Shown here: positions 1-5,631 of the stretch, in pieces
How positions within the stretch are numbered: the first letter of the stretch is position 1
How the letters are laid out: each line of letters opens with the position of its first letter
Assembly (NCBI GenBank): GCA_017304275.1
Contig: JAFKKW010000429.1
Span: 1-6,951, forward strand
DNA from: Hyphomicrobiales bacterium
GTDB lineage: Bacteria; Pseudomonadota; Alphaproteobacteria; Rhizobiales; Hyphomicrobiaceae
DNA length: 6,951 bases
Direction of reading: 5' to 3'
Notes under the pieces: model-generated
Database searches by the model: none
Told to the model about the DNA's origin: nothing
The model's input: the letters and a program-made list of their open reading frames with translations, nothing else
Made by a program: the position numbers and the translations under genes

Positions 1-340
1 GGGCGCCGGCGCGGTCATCGGCCGATTGCAGCAGGTAATCGATCTCATCGAGCTTCACCTTGCCGGCGGCGCGCTCGATAATGAGGCGCCCCCAGTAATC
101 GGGCGAGGCGTCGCGCAGCGCGCCGAACACGCCGCCCATCAGGGTGGTCTCGAAAACGCCCGTGCCGAGCTTGAGCTCGACCGGATCGATCTCGACCGCG
201 TCCTCGCGCGCGAGGTAGGACTTGCCGTAGATGAGCCTGCCGACGCCGTCCGCAAGCTCGAAGCGCGCCGCCGTCACCGCCTCCACGGCGCCGGGCAGCG
301 TGATGTAGACAAAGCAGCGCCTGGCCTTCTTAGAAGTCAT
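1..340 (-). CDS. hipA: HipA-family toxin kinase, N-terminal part (cut by the window edge)
   Basis: The leftward frame starting at ATG 340-338 stays open to the window edge and gives 113 residues; the catalytic part lies outside. The sequence matches the HipA N-terminal subdomain: a CFVYITLPG strand near residue 9, GRLIYGKSYL near 34, DPVELKLG near 52, then GVFGALRDASPDYWGR near 70, the last two being typical of the group. Known family role: HipA proteins are Ser/Thr kinases that, when free of HipB, phosphorylate a target such as glutamyl-tRNA synthetase and halt growth. The start is supported by GGAGG (354-350), nine bases upstream inside hipB, and by the 11-base overlap with hipB, which suggests coupled translation. 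Kinase motifs cannot be checked here, so whether the toxin is intact is unknown. The family call is firm from this segment. Confidence 0.88.
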   Translation of the reverse strand, partial: MTSKKARRCFVYITLPGAVEAVTAARFELADGVGRLIYGKSYLAREDAVEIDPVELKLGTGVFETTLMGGVFGALRDASPDYWGRLIIERAAGKVKLDEIDYLLQSADDRAGA

Positions 341-671
341 TGTCGAGCGCCTCCGCGCCGCGCGCCTGTGTGCGCTCGCGCGCCCGCGCAAGCGTCAGCC
401 CCTCCCGGTCCTTGAGCGGATCGGCGACCTCCTCCATCTGGCCCAGCAGGTCGTAGGCCCAGAGCAACGCAAGATAGATGGCGATAGCCGTCGACGGCTT
501 GCCTTTCTCGGCGTCTTCCACGACGCGGCGGTTGGTGCCGATGCGCGCGGCGGCATCCTGCGTCGAGAGATTGCGGCGCAGGCGCGCCTGGCGCAGGTTC
601 TTGCCGAGCCGCTCCAGCGCCTGCTGGACCGGGTAGGGCGGGGCCTTGAGAAGCGGGTTCGTGCGGGACAT
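330..671 (-). CDS. hipB: HipB-type XRE-family antitoxin and repressor
   Basis: This 113-residue protein sits directly before hipA and overlaps its start by 11 bases, the usual antitoxin-first order. Residues about 22-78 form an XRE/Cro-type helix-turn-helix domain: LGKNLRQARLRRNLSTQDAA, then ARIGTNRRVVEDAEKGK, with the typical helix spacing and the ExG/EKGKP turn. The C-terminal tail (residues 85-113) is charged and probably flexible, and in HipB relatives such tails help hold HipA. By family knowledge it binds and neutralises HipA and represses its own promoter. ATG 671 is preceded by TTTGAGG with GAGG five bases upstream. Four related palindromes lie immediately upstream, one over this ribosome binding site, which supports autoregulation. 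An in-frame alternative far from this start is not needed. Confidence 0.85.
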   Translation of the reverse strand: MSRTNPLLKAPPYPVQQALERLGKNLRQARLRRNLSTQDAAARIGTNRRVVEDAEKGKPSTAIAIYLALLWAYDLLGQMEEVADPLKDREGLTLARARERTQARGAEALDNDF

Positions 672-672
672 T

Positions 673-688
673 GCTGCCTCAAAGTATC
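673..688. promoter_or_regulatory. Putative HipB operator O1 (degenerate)
   Basis: GCTGCCTCAAAGTATC differs from the palindrome GCTGCTTTAAAGCAGC at four of 16 positions. It covers the hipB ribosome binding site region (GAGG at 680-677). Its start is 31 bases from O2, the same spacing as between O3 and O4. It is the weakest of the four copies and is supported mainly by that spacing. Confidence 0.5.
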
Positions 689-703
689 GATGGTGCTCTT
701 ATA

Positions 704-719
704 GCTACTTTAAAGCAGC
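704..719. promoter_or_regulatory. Putative HipB operator O2
   Basis: GCTACTTTAAAGCAGC differs from the perfect palindrome at one position. It overlaps the predicted -10 box and start point of the hipBA promoter. Its start is 31 bases from O1 and 47 bases from O3. Confidence 0.68.
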
Positions 720-745
720 ATATCATGAATGGCCTCATGAATCAA
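717..745 (-). promoter_or_regulatory. Probable sigma70-like promoter of hipBA
   Basis: On the minus strand TTGATT (745-740) and TATGCT (722-717) are separated by exactly 17 bases, close to consensus. This would start transcription near 710 and give a leader of about 40 bases before hipB. Operator O2 (704-719) covers the -10 end and the predicted start point, so HipB bound there would block polymerase. A perfect TATAAT (773-768) also lies upstream on the same strand between O3 and O4 but has no good -35 partner. Confidence 0.55.
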
Positions 746-750
746 GTCTC

Positions 751-766
751 GCTGCTTTGAGGTAGC
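751..766. promoter_or_regulatory. Putative HipB operator O3
   Basis: GCTGCTTTGAGGTAGC differs from the palindrome at three positions, all in the second half. It lies just upstream of the predicted -35 box and has a 31-base spacing to O4. Confidence 0.6.
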
Positions 767-781
767 GATTATAGATTTATT

Positions 782-797
782 GCTGCTTTAAAGCAGC
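782..797. promoter_or_regulatory. Putative HipB operator O4 (perfect palindrome)
   Basis: GCTGCTTTAAAGCAGC is a perfect 16-bp palindrome and the best copy in the set. Its right half also pairs with AGCTGCT at 805-811, so an extra half-site may lie next to it. By family knowledge the E. coli hipBA promoter region likewise carries four operators, though with a different sequence. Confidence 0.68.
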
Positions 798-840
798 TGA
801 ATCGAGCTGCTCTCGCGCGACGGGATCGTCACCCGCATGG

Positions 841-958
841 GCCGAGACCCGGCAAAGCCGCGGGCTCGGTGCCTGACGGCATAGAGCCCGGTGCGCCGCG
901 GTGCGGCTGCCCGGGAGCGGCGCACGCGCCGTTTCAAGACGCTCCGCCTTGCTGGCGG
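841..958 (+). other. Gene-free stretch with strong inverted repeats
   Basis: No convincing gene lies between the hip operators and the ORF at 1119; open frames here lack ribosome binding sites and family signals. The stretch holds three hairpins in a row. The first is 861-873 pairing with 878-890: a 13-position stem with one mismatch and one G-T pair and a TGAC loop. The second is 891-899 (GTGCGCCGC) with 917-925 (GCGGCGCAC): nine perfect pairs and a 17-base loop. The third is 944-948 (CCGCC) with 954-958 (GGCGG). None is followed by a T-run, so they do not look like standard terminators. They could be part of a long structured 5' leader or a small RNA. Which strand is transcribed is unknown. 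Confidence 0.4.
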
Positions 959-1031
959 CTTGCCTGCATCTTCCCCGCTGCACCCGTTTTTCATGATGCC
1001 CGCGCTGTCTGCCTCCCTGTCCGGTTTACCG

Positions 1032-1118
1032 CCGGTCATCAGGGCCTTCCCTGCTGATCGTGTCGGTGCGGGGCCGTAAGGCCCCGATGACCGGGGCCTC
1101 CCAACCAGGGAGGAAGAC
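1032..1118 (+). promoter_or_regulatory. Structured 5' leader with a Shine-Dalgarno-blocking hairpin
   Basis: Several pairings crowd into the 87 bases before the small ORF. CCGGTCATC (1032-1040) is fully complementary to GATGACCGG (1086-1094). CAGGG (1040-1044) pairs with CCCTG (1049-1053). GGGGCC (1070-1075) pairs with GGCCCC (1080-1085) across a GTAA tetraloop of GNRA type. GGCCCC can instead pair with a second GGGGCC (1093-1098). CCTCCC (1097-1102) pairs with GGGAGG (1108-1113), which is the ribosome binding site. The 1080-1085/1093-1098 helix shares bases 1097-1098 with that last hairpin and competes with both the GTAA hairpin and the long 1032/1086 helix. This is the usual layout of a leader controlling translation. 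No known riboswitch class was recognised, and no ligand can be proposed. Confidence 0.5.
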
Positions 1119-1307
1119 ATGGACGACATCATTTGCATCGCGGGATTGAAGCGGCTTTCGCTGCCGGAGCTGCGCCGACTCGAAGCAGAGCATGCACGGC
1201 GCGCGGGCGCGGTCCCGGCAGGCCCCCGGCAACGCCGGCTGCTAGCGGACCTGATGCTGGTCCGCCGCGAGATCGCCCTGCGCCTCGCGCGCGGGCCGCG
1301 GCCTTAG
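1119..1307 (+). CDS. Small helical hypothetical protein, 62 residues
   Basis: I do not recognise this protein. It is likely real because ATG 1119 follows a very strong ribosome binding site, GGGAGGAAG (1108-1116), at normal distance and behind a structured leader. It is rich in Arg, Leu and Ala and is probably two helices. The first holds LSLPELRRLEAEHARRAG (residues 13-30) and the second RRLLADLMLVRREIALRL (residues about 39-56), separated by a Pro/Gly stretch. It has no signal peptide or membrane segment. The pattern suits a small dimerising or nucleic-acid-associated protein, but that is only a guess from composition. It is followed after 83 bases by the zinc-ribbon-like gene on the same strand, so the two may share a transcript. 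Confidence 0.55.
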   Translation: MDDIICIAGLKRLSLPELRRLEAEHARRAGAVPAGPRQRRLLADLMLVRREIALRLARGPRP

Positions 1308-1314
1308 CCGCTGT

Positions 1315-1343
1315 TCGCGACAACGCCGTTATCGGCCTAGAAT
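1315..1343 (+). promoter_or_regulatory. Weak candidate promoter before the zinc-ribbon-like gene
   Basis: TAGAAT (1338-1343) is a near-consensus -10 box. A poor -35 match, TCGCGA (1315-1320), lies 17 bases upstream. It would start transcription about 40 bases before ATG 1391. GC-rich sequence produces such matches by chance, so the next gene may equally be co-transcribed with the small ORF. Confidence 0.2.
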
Positions 1344-1390
1344 GCAGACAGCGATTCGCAAGTCGTGCGTCCAACGGAAGGCGCGTGCGA

Positions 1391-2197
1391 ATGGTCTGCA
1401 ACGCACATAACCACGCTCCCGACTGCCCGTGCGGATTTGGCGGCGATACCGGCGGCGGTGGCTGGGCAACAAGCTGGCGCTACGGCAACGGCCCGTCCTT
1501 TGGCTGGTTGAGCGATGGCGGCGGGACGGTTTCCAGTTACGTCGATCCGAACGCGCATTGTCCGGTCTGCGGAGCGCGGGTGTTCTTCTACCGCTCGCCT
1601 TACAATGGCCGCGTGTTCTTTGATGCGCTGGGACCGCCGTGGCCAAAGCATCCCTGTACGGACAACGGTTATGAACCGCGAAGAACGGCAGGCTCGTTGG
1701 CGGGCAACAAGGATCGCGTCGGGAAACCCGCATGGATCGAAGCCGGCTGGAGGCCGCTTTACTATCCGCGCATCGGCGGCAATACGGGGCGTGCGCGGGT
1801 GGAAGGAGCGATCGACGACGAAAGGATGGAGGTGACGGTGGTTGACGGCGCTGCCGTCGATCCCGGTCCTGTATTCCTGCGTGAGATCAAAAGAACGCCG
1901 GGCCTGTACGAGATTGCCTACCTTCACTCGAATCGTCTCACAACCCGCGAGGCAAGCGCGCTGGCGTTCGACTCGAAGCTGGCCGGAGCCGGAGCTGCCG
2001 TCATCCGGCGTGCGATGGCAGAAGACGCAGAAGCCCTGGCAGAACTCGGCAGGTACATACTCTATGAGCTGGAACAGCCGCTGCGCGCGAAGGCCCACTT
2101 AAGGCGCGCTCTGGATATCGGCGTGGTGGATATGTTGAGCGTCCTTGGCGACCTTGCCGTCATCGTGCTCTTCGAGCCGCAAAAGCCGCGCCGTTGA
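1391..2197 (+). CDS. Hypothetical protein with zinc-ribbon-like N-terminus, 268 residues
   Basis: I cannot name this family. The N-terminus is Cys/His-rich: C3, H6, H8, C12 and C14, then a Gly/Trp-rich stretch (15-45). Next comes a ribbon-like unit HCPVCGARVFFY (C57 and C60) that closes with GPPWPKHPC (H87 and C89). These residues probably hold one or two zinc ions. Residues 145-182 look like a beta-rich module. The C-terminal part (183-262) is helical, with DAEALAELGRYILYELEQP and KAHLRRALDIG resembling Sel1- or TPR-type helical repeats, and ends in a hydrophobic helix (247-261). ATG 1391 was chosen because GGAAGG (1376-1381) lies nine bases upstream; the frame opens earlier, but those 86 codons are Arg/Ala-rich and overlap the small ORF out of frame. 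GTG 1385 is an alternative. The gene runs toward the ubiquitin-like operon and ends 17 bases from it. A link in function is not shown. Confidence 0.78.
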   Translation: MVCNAHNHAPDCPCGFGGDTGGGGWATSWRYGNGPSFGWLSDGGGTVSSYVDPNAHCPVCGARVFFYRSPYNGRVFFDALGPPWPKHPCTDNGYEPRRTAGSLAGNKDRVGKPAWIEAGWRPLYYPRIGGNTGRARVEGAIDDERMEVTVVDGAAVDPGPVFLREIKRTPGLYEIAYLHSNRLTTREASALAFDSKLAGAGAAVIRRAMAEDAEALAELGRYILYELEQPLRAKAHLRRALDIGVVDMLSVLGDLAVIVLFEPQKPRR

Positions 2198-2214
2198 CCT
2201 CGATCACGTCGATA

Positions 2215-3378
2215 TCAAAGCTTGGCGGCCGGCAACTGCGCGGGGGGCATGTTGGGGGCAAGGCCCCGCGAACGCAGGGCGGCATCGGCGCCAGCATAGC
2301 CGACGGCTAGCAACAGGTCGGTCTCGGCGGGGGAGAACTTGTTCAGTCTTGTTCTGATCGTTGCCGCTCTTCTTACCGCGTCGGACGGGACAGCAAGCGG
2401 GTCAGGTGTCCCGTACGCGTCGATGGATGTATTGATGCTCCAATAGGCAACTTCGCGCTGGCCGAGATTGCTCATGCCGAACAGGATGCGCCTTCTCGAA
2501 TTCTCGGCCTGTTGCTGTACAAGGTTGAGGGTGCGCAAAGTCTGCCCGATCCACCTTCCTGTTGGGCTGCCGAGTTCGGGGACGGTTTTTCCTGCGTTGC
2601 TGACAAGGACCGTACGGCACCGCTTCCAGACGCGTTCAAGGCCGAGATTATCGTAAACGCCCCCATCGCTCAGTACGGCGCGCTCCGTGAAGGGTGGGCG
2701 GTGGAGGTCGGCTCCTGCCGTCGCCTGTACCGAGCCCGGCGGAAATTCAATCCGGACGGGCGAAAGGAACGGCGGGAATGCCGAGGATGCCGCGACCACG
2801 CGCGCAAGCGCGATCGAAGGCGCTTCGATGCGTCCAACTCTGAAGTCAGCAGCGTAAGCTTTGGCGAAGCGCCAGCCGCTTCCGGTCTGAAGGTTGGTCG
2901 CCATGAAGGTAAAGCGGGGCGCATCGGGAATGTCCTGGAGGCCCGCCCCTTTAAAGAGGTGGCGATCGTAGGAGGCCGCAACGCTGTCCGCGGCGCTGCG
3001 ACCCGGAATAAGGCCGAAGGCGATTGCCTTCAGGTCGACACCAATCCGCGAGAACCGCAGTAGCGGTTCCGCGACCTCTTGCGAGAAATTCTGCGCAATG
3101 CCGTTGTGATCAAATCGGAGGCGCGGCCATGCCACAGCGAGCATGCCGGCGGTGATAGAGCCGCCGGATACGCTCGCGATTTCCTGAAGGCGCGCCAGGA
3201 ACCCAAGCTCGTTAAGCCGGGTCAATGCGCCGGCATGATAAATCATGGCCCGGTAGCCGCCGCCTGACAGGCATAGCCCGATTGTATCCTCGAGCTTCCT
3301 GGCCTGGACGAGATCGCCGTTCCCGGTATTCGCCGAGAACAGCGAATGAATGTCGGTTGCGGAACGTCCGCCGCTCAT
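2215..3378 (-). CDS. Patatin-like phospholipase, 387 residues
   Basis: This is a predicted serine lipid hydrolase of the patatin/cPLA2 fold, expected to release fatty acids from membrane phospholipids. Seen in the sequence: an oxyanion-hole loop SGGGYRAM at residues 38-45; a nucleophile elbow SVSGGS with Ser71 as the likely nucleophile; a conserved-looking ATNLQTGSGWRF at 160-171; AASSAFPPF at 196-204; and SDGGVYDNLG with Asp238 as the second catalytic residue. The position before the nucleophile pair is Ser, not the usual Gly of GxSxG, a variant common in SVSGGS-type patatins. There is no signal peptide or membrane helix, so it is probably cytosolic. ATG 3378 was chosen because it overlaps the stop of the E2-E1-JAB gene as ATGA and has GGGGAG (3390-3385) six bases upstream. 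The frame extends further upstream, but that part is a shadow of the preceding gene. The coupling suggests it acts as effector or partner of the conjugation protein, as patatins do in CBASS; this is inference. Confidence 0.9.
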   Translation of the reverse strand: MSGGRSATDIHSLFSANTGNGDLVQARKLEDTIGLCLSGGGYRAMIYHAGALTRLNELGFLARLQEIASVSGGSITAGMLAVAWPRLRFDHNGIAQNFSQEVAEPLLRFSRIGVDLKAIAFGLIPGRSAADSVAASYDRHLFKGAGLQDIPDAPRFTFMATNLQTGSGWRFAKAYAADFRVGRIEAPSIALARVVAASSAFPPFLSPVRIEFPPGSVQATAGADLHRPPFTERAVLSDGGVYDNLGLERVWKRCRTVLVSNAGKTVPELGSPTGRWIGQTLRTLNLVQQQAENSRRRILFGMSNLGQREVAYWSINTSIDAYGTPDPLAVPSDAVRRAATIRTRLNKFSPAETDLLLAVGYAGADAALRSRGLAPNMPPAQLPAAKL

Positions 3379-5630
3379 GCCGCGCTCCCCGGAGCCTTGC
3401 TGTCGGCAATCATGAAAGCGAATGTGTCGCCATCGGCGGCAATCGCCATAACCGCGGGCAACCCTTCCGCTTCCAGCTCGGCGCGAAGCCAAGCAAGTTG
3501 GTTCAGGTCTTTTCCGCTCGGCATAGGCGACGCACCGCGCGGATGCGAATGCCACTCGCCGACATATCGCAATTGGTGCATCGAGGCCTCGGCGGCGCGG
3601 GCAACGTCATCCCGCAAGCCGGCAACACCGCGTTCGAAGGCCTGAACCGAGCCGCGGCTGTCCTCCGGTGCGGGTAAAGCCAGAGCAACGTGGATCGAGC
3701 GGCGGCTGACGTCCGTTATGCCGAGCAACACCCCGCCGGTTTCCGCAGGGAGCTTGCTGTTGCGATAGGCGGACAGTGTGTCGAGGACGGCTTGATCGTA
3801 GGTGATCGTCCAGGGCGTGAACTGAATCCGGGTGACCGGCGACGCGCGCCGTTCCACGAGCGTCGTTTCGAAGTTATCTGAAAGGCTCCAGATGCGGATC
3901 GTGCCCGTTTGATGCTCAAGCGCCGTCCGTACGCCTTGCGCCGCAATGGCGCTTAGGAGTGCGGCACGGGTGGCAGGTATCCTGTTCGTCAAAGACCGGC
4001 ATGACCCGCTATAGCGCAATCCCGGGCGGTCGGCTTTCAGGTGCTCGGCAAGGCGGGGTTCAGACAGGTGAAGGCCGTGATACTGGGCCTCGAGATCGCG
4101 CATCGTCACAGAGCGGTCGGCGCCTTCGGCGAGAACGACCACGGCGGTGCCGGCCGGATTGAAGAAGGTGCAAATCCGGCGGGCCGTGATCCCATCGAGA
4201 TCGGATAGGTAGCGGGACACCGCGACGGATGCCGATGCGTCCAGGATAACGTCCGCTTCGGCAAGGGCCTTTTCGACGTTGGCGCGGACCTCGTCGGTCG
4301 GCGCCATGACGTTGCAGTTCGCAGCCGGAACCGGATCGCCCAAAAGGGCGCAGAGCTGTCTAGCGAGAGCCGAAGCCTTTGGCCCTCCAACATCCCAGGG
4401 AAATAGAGAATGCCGGGCGAGATTGTGCGGCAGCAAATAGTCTTCGTCGATAATGGTCCATGAGAAAGCCCCTTGCCTCGCGAGATCGAGGGCAAGCTGC
4501 GATCCGATGGCGCCGGCGCCGACGAGAACGACGCGCGGAAGATCGGATGACGGCCTTCCCGAGATCGACGCCGCCAGCTTTCTGTCGAACGCAATATGGG
4601 CCTCAGCCGGCTCGATGCGGACGTCATCTCCTTGCTTGGTCGCATCTGCGCCTATGATGGCAAAGAACCCCTTATCACCGTCGTCCGTGGTGTTGCTCCC
4701 GACAACGCCGAGCTTTTCACCAATATCACCTGCCGTATCGAAGGAGGCGAACGCGCGCAGATCAGTGGCCGAATTCTCATCGCCGGCTTGCACGGGGAAG
4801 GCGACGACGATGGCAAGACGGGACGAAAGACGCCGGCGGTTGTCATTGTCCGACCCGGCCCAGCTCGTGATGGCGGCCCGCAGCTCCTTGAGAAGGTCGA
4901 TATCCGGCGCCAGCTCCACGGCCAGTTCGGCGAGCGTTGTGGGCGCGCGGCGCAGCCGGCCCATGGCTTGCGGAGGAGCTTGAAACGACAGCACGACGAA
5001 ACGGGGACCGCCGGCATGGCCTGTCGGCTCAAGCTGCGTGATGATCATATTGGCGTTATCCGGGCGCAAAAACCCGACGAGCTCGCTGGGCTTGTCGCTA
5101 TCGGCAAGGGCCTGTGCGGGAATGACAATGGACAGAGGGTTCTTGAAAAAGAGGGGATCGGGGGGCCGCGCGTCTTCGTGAAGTTCACCGCTGGCGGCTT
5201 TCGAGAGCCAGATCTGAATGCGGCGTGCCAGGTCGGCGGGAGTCGCGGTAAGCCGGGCCTCGGCCCAGGGCCGGTCGTCAACGCACAACGAGCTCGGCGT
5301 CCCGGCGGGAGTCCAGTTTTGATGAGGGGGATCGGGAAAGTCATCGCGAAGGGCAAGGACGCGGGGCTGGTCTCCGCCGATAGGGAACAGAACCGCCACG
5401 GGCTCCGTACCTTTGATCGGAAAGGCAAGATCCTGGGGGCGGTCGACATCTGCATCGAAAGCCACGGCTTCGTAGCCGCGATCCTCATCGCGCCGCAGCT
5501 CTGTCAGGCGGATTCCCGGGCTCCGCCCCGCCGCAACCCACGATGCCAGATCGCGCGCCGCGGCGACGTTGAGTTCTTCGGGGGCCGCGACCGGGGTGCC
5601 GAACGTTGTCCACCATGGGTGAAGGGGCAT
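3375..5630 (-). CDS. E2-E1-JAB fusion: ubiquitin-like conjugation protein, 751 residues
   Basis: One chain carries three parts of a ubiquitin-like pathway. The E2-like part is at about 75-150, with HQN at 103-105 and the probable catalytic Cys116 in SSLCVDDRPW. A region at about 155-360 is unassigned. The E1/ThiF-like adenylating domain spans about 366-600: VLVGAGAIGS (G371, G373, G376) is the nucleotide loop; IIDEDYLLPHNLARH carries D395, D397, N403 and R406; K418 and D464 follow; Cys544 in YSGSCRSLTNR is a candidate thioester cysteine. The JAB/JAMM domain is at about 610-745, with a complete metal site: E630, H694, H696, S705 and D708 in the HSHP-x7-SxxD pattern. Expected chemistry is adenylation of a modifier tail, transfer to Cys116, and cleavage of modifier precursors or conjugates. 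All catalytic residues look intact. It starts one base after the MBL stop and overlaps the patatin start by four bases. ThiF-only or MoeB-type roles are unlikely given the fused E2 and JAB parts. Confidence 0.9.
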   Translation of the reverse strand: MPLHPWWTTFGTPVAAPEELNVAAARDLASWVAAGRSPGIRLTELRRDEDRGYEAVAFDADVDRPQDLAFPIKGTEPVAVLFPIGGDQPRVLALRDDFPDPPHQNWTPAGTPSSLCVDDRPWAEARLTATPADLARRIQIWLSKAASGELHEDARPPDPLFFKNPLSIVIPAQALADSDKPSELVGFLRPDNANMIITQLEPTGHAGGPRFVVLSFQAPPQAMGRLRRAPTTLAELAVELAPDIDLLKELRAAITSWAGSDNDNRRRLSSRLAIVVAFPVQAGDENSATDLRAFASFDTAGDIGEKLGVVGSNTTDDGDKGFFAIIGADATKQGDDVRIEPAEAHIAFDRKLAASISGRPSSDLPRVVLVGAGAIGSQLALDLARQGAFSWTIIDEDYLLPHNLARHSLFPWDVGGPKASALARQLCALLGDPVPAANCNVMAPTDEVRANVEKALAEADVILDASASVAVSRYLSDLDGITARRICTFFNPAGTAVVVLAEGADRSVTMRDLEAQYHGLHLSEPRLAEHLKADRPGLRYSGSCRSLTNRIPATRAALLSAIAAQGVRTALEHQTGTIRIWSLSDNFETTLVERRASPVTRIQFTPWTITYDQAVLDTLSAYRNSKLPAETGGVLLGITDVSRRSIHVALALPAPEDSRGSVQAFERGVAGLRDDVARAAEASMHQLRYVGEWHSHPRGASPMPSGKDLNQLAWLRAELEAEGLPAVMAIAADGDTFAFMIADSKAPGSAA

Positions 5631-5631
5631 G

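Noticed and set aside
26..415. A 129-codon rightward open frame opposite hipA and the hipB end
   Set aside because: It is antisense to two genes with clear family matches and has no domain of its own.
683..692. A 10-base string AGTATCGATG present both before hipB and before the MBL gene (near 6773)
   Set aside because: Shared 10-mers are expected by chance many times in a window of this size, and no other similarity surrounds the two copies.
805..821. A possible fifth HipB operator
   Set aside because: Only the left half-site GCTGCT matches; the second half does not, and the spacing from O4 does not follow the 31-base pattern.
1337..2098. A 253-codon leftward open frame opposite the zinc-ribbon-like gene
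   Set aside because: The opposite strand has the better ribosome binding site and a structured protein with Cys/His motifs; this frame has no recognisable domain.
2198..2214. A shared terminator between the convergent genes
   Set aside because: No stem followed by a T-run on either strand could be found in or next to the 17-base gap.
3379..3555. Upstream extension of the patatin frame to an ATG at 3555
   Set aside because: The added residues are a shadow of the JAB-encoding region; the ATGA overlap and GGGGAG site support ATG 3378.
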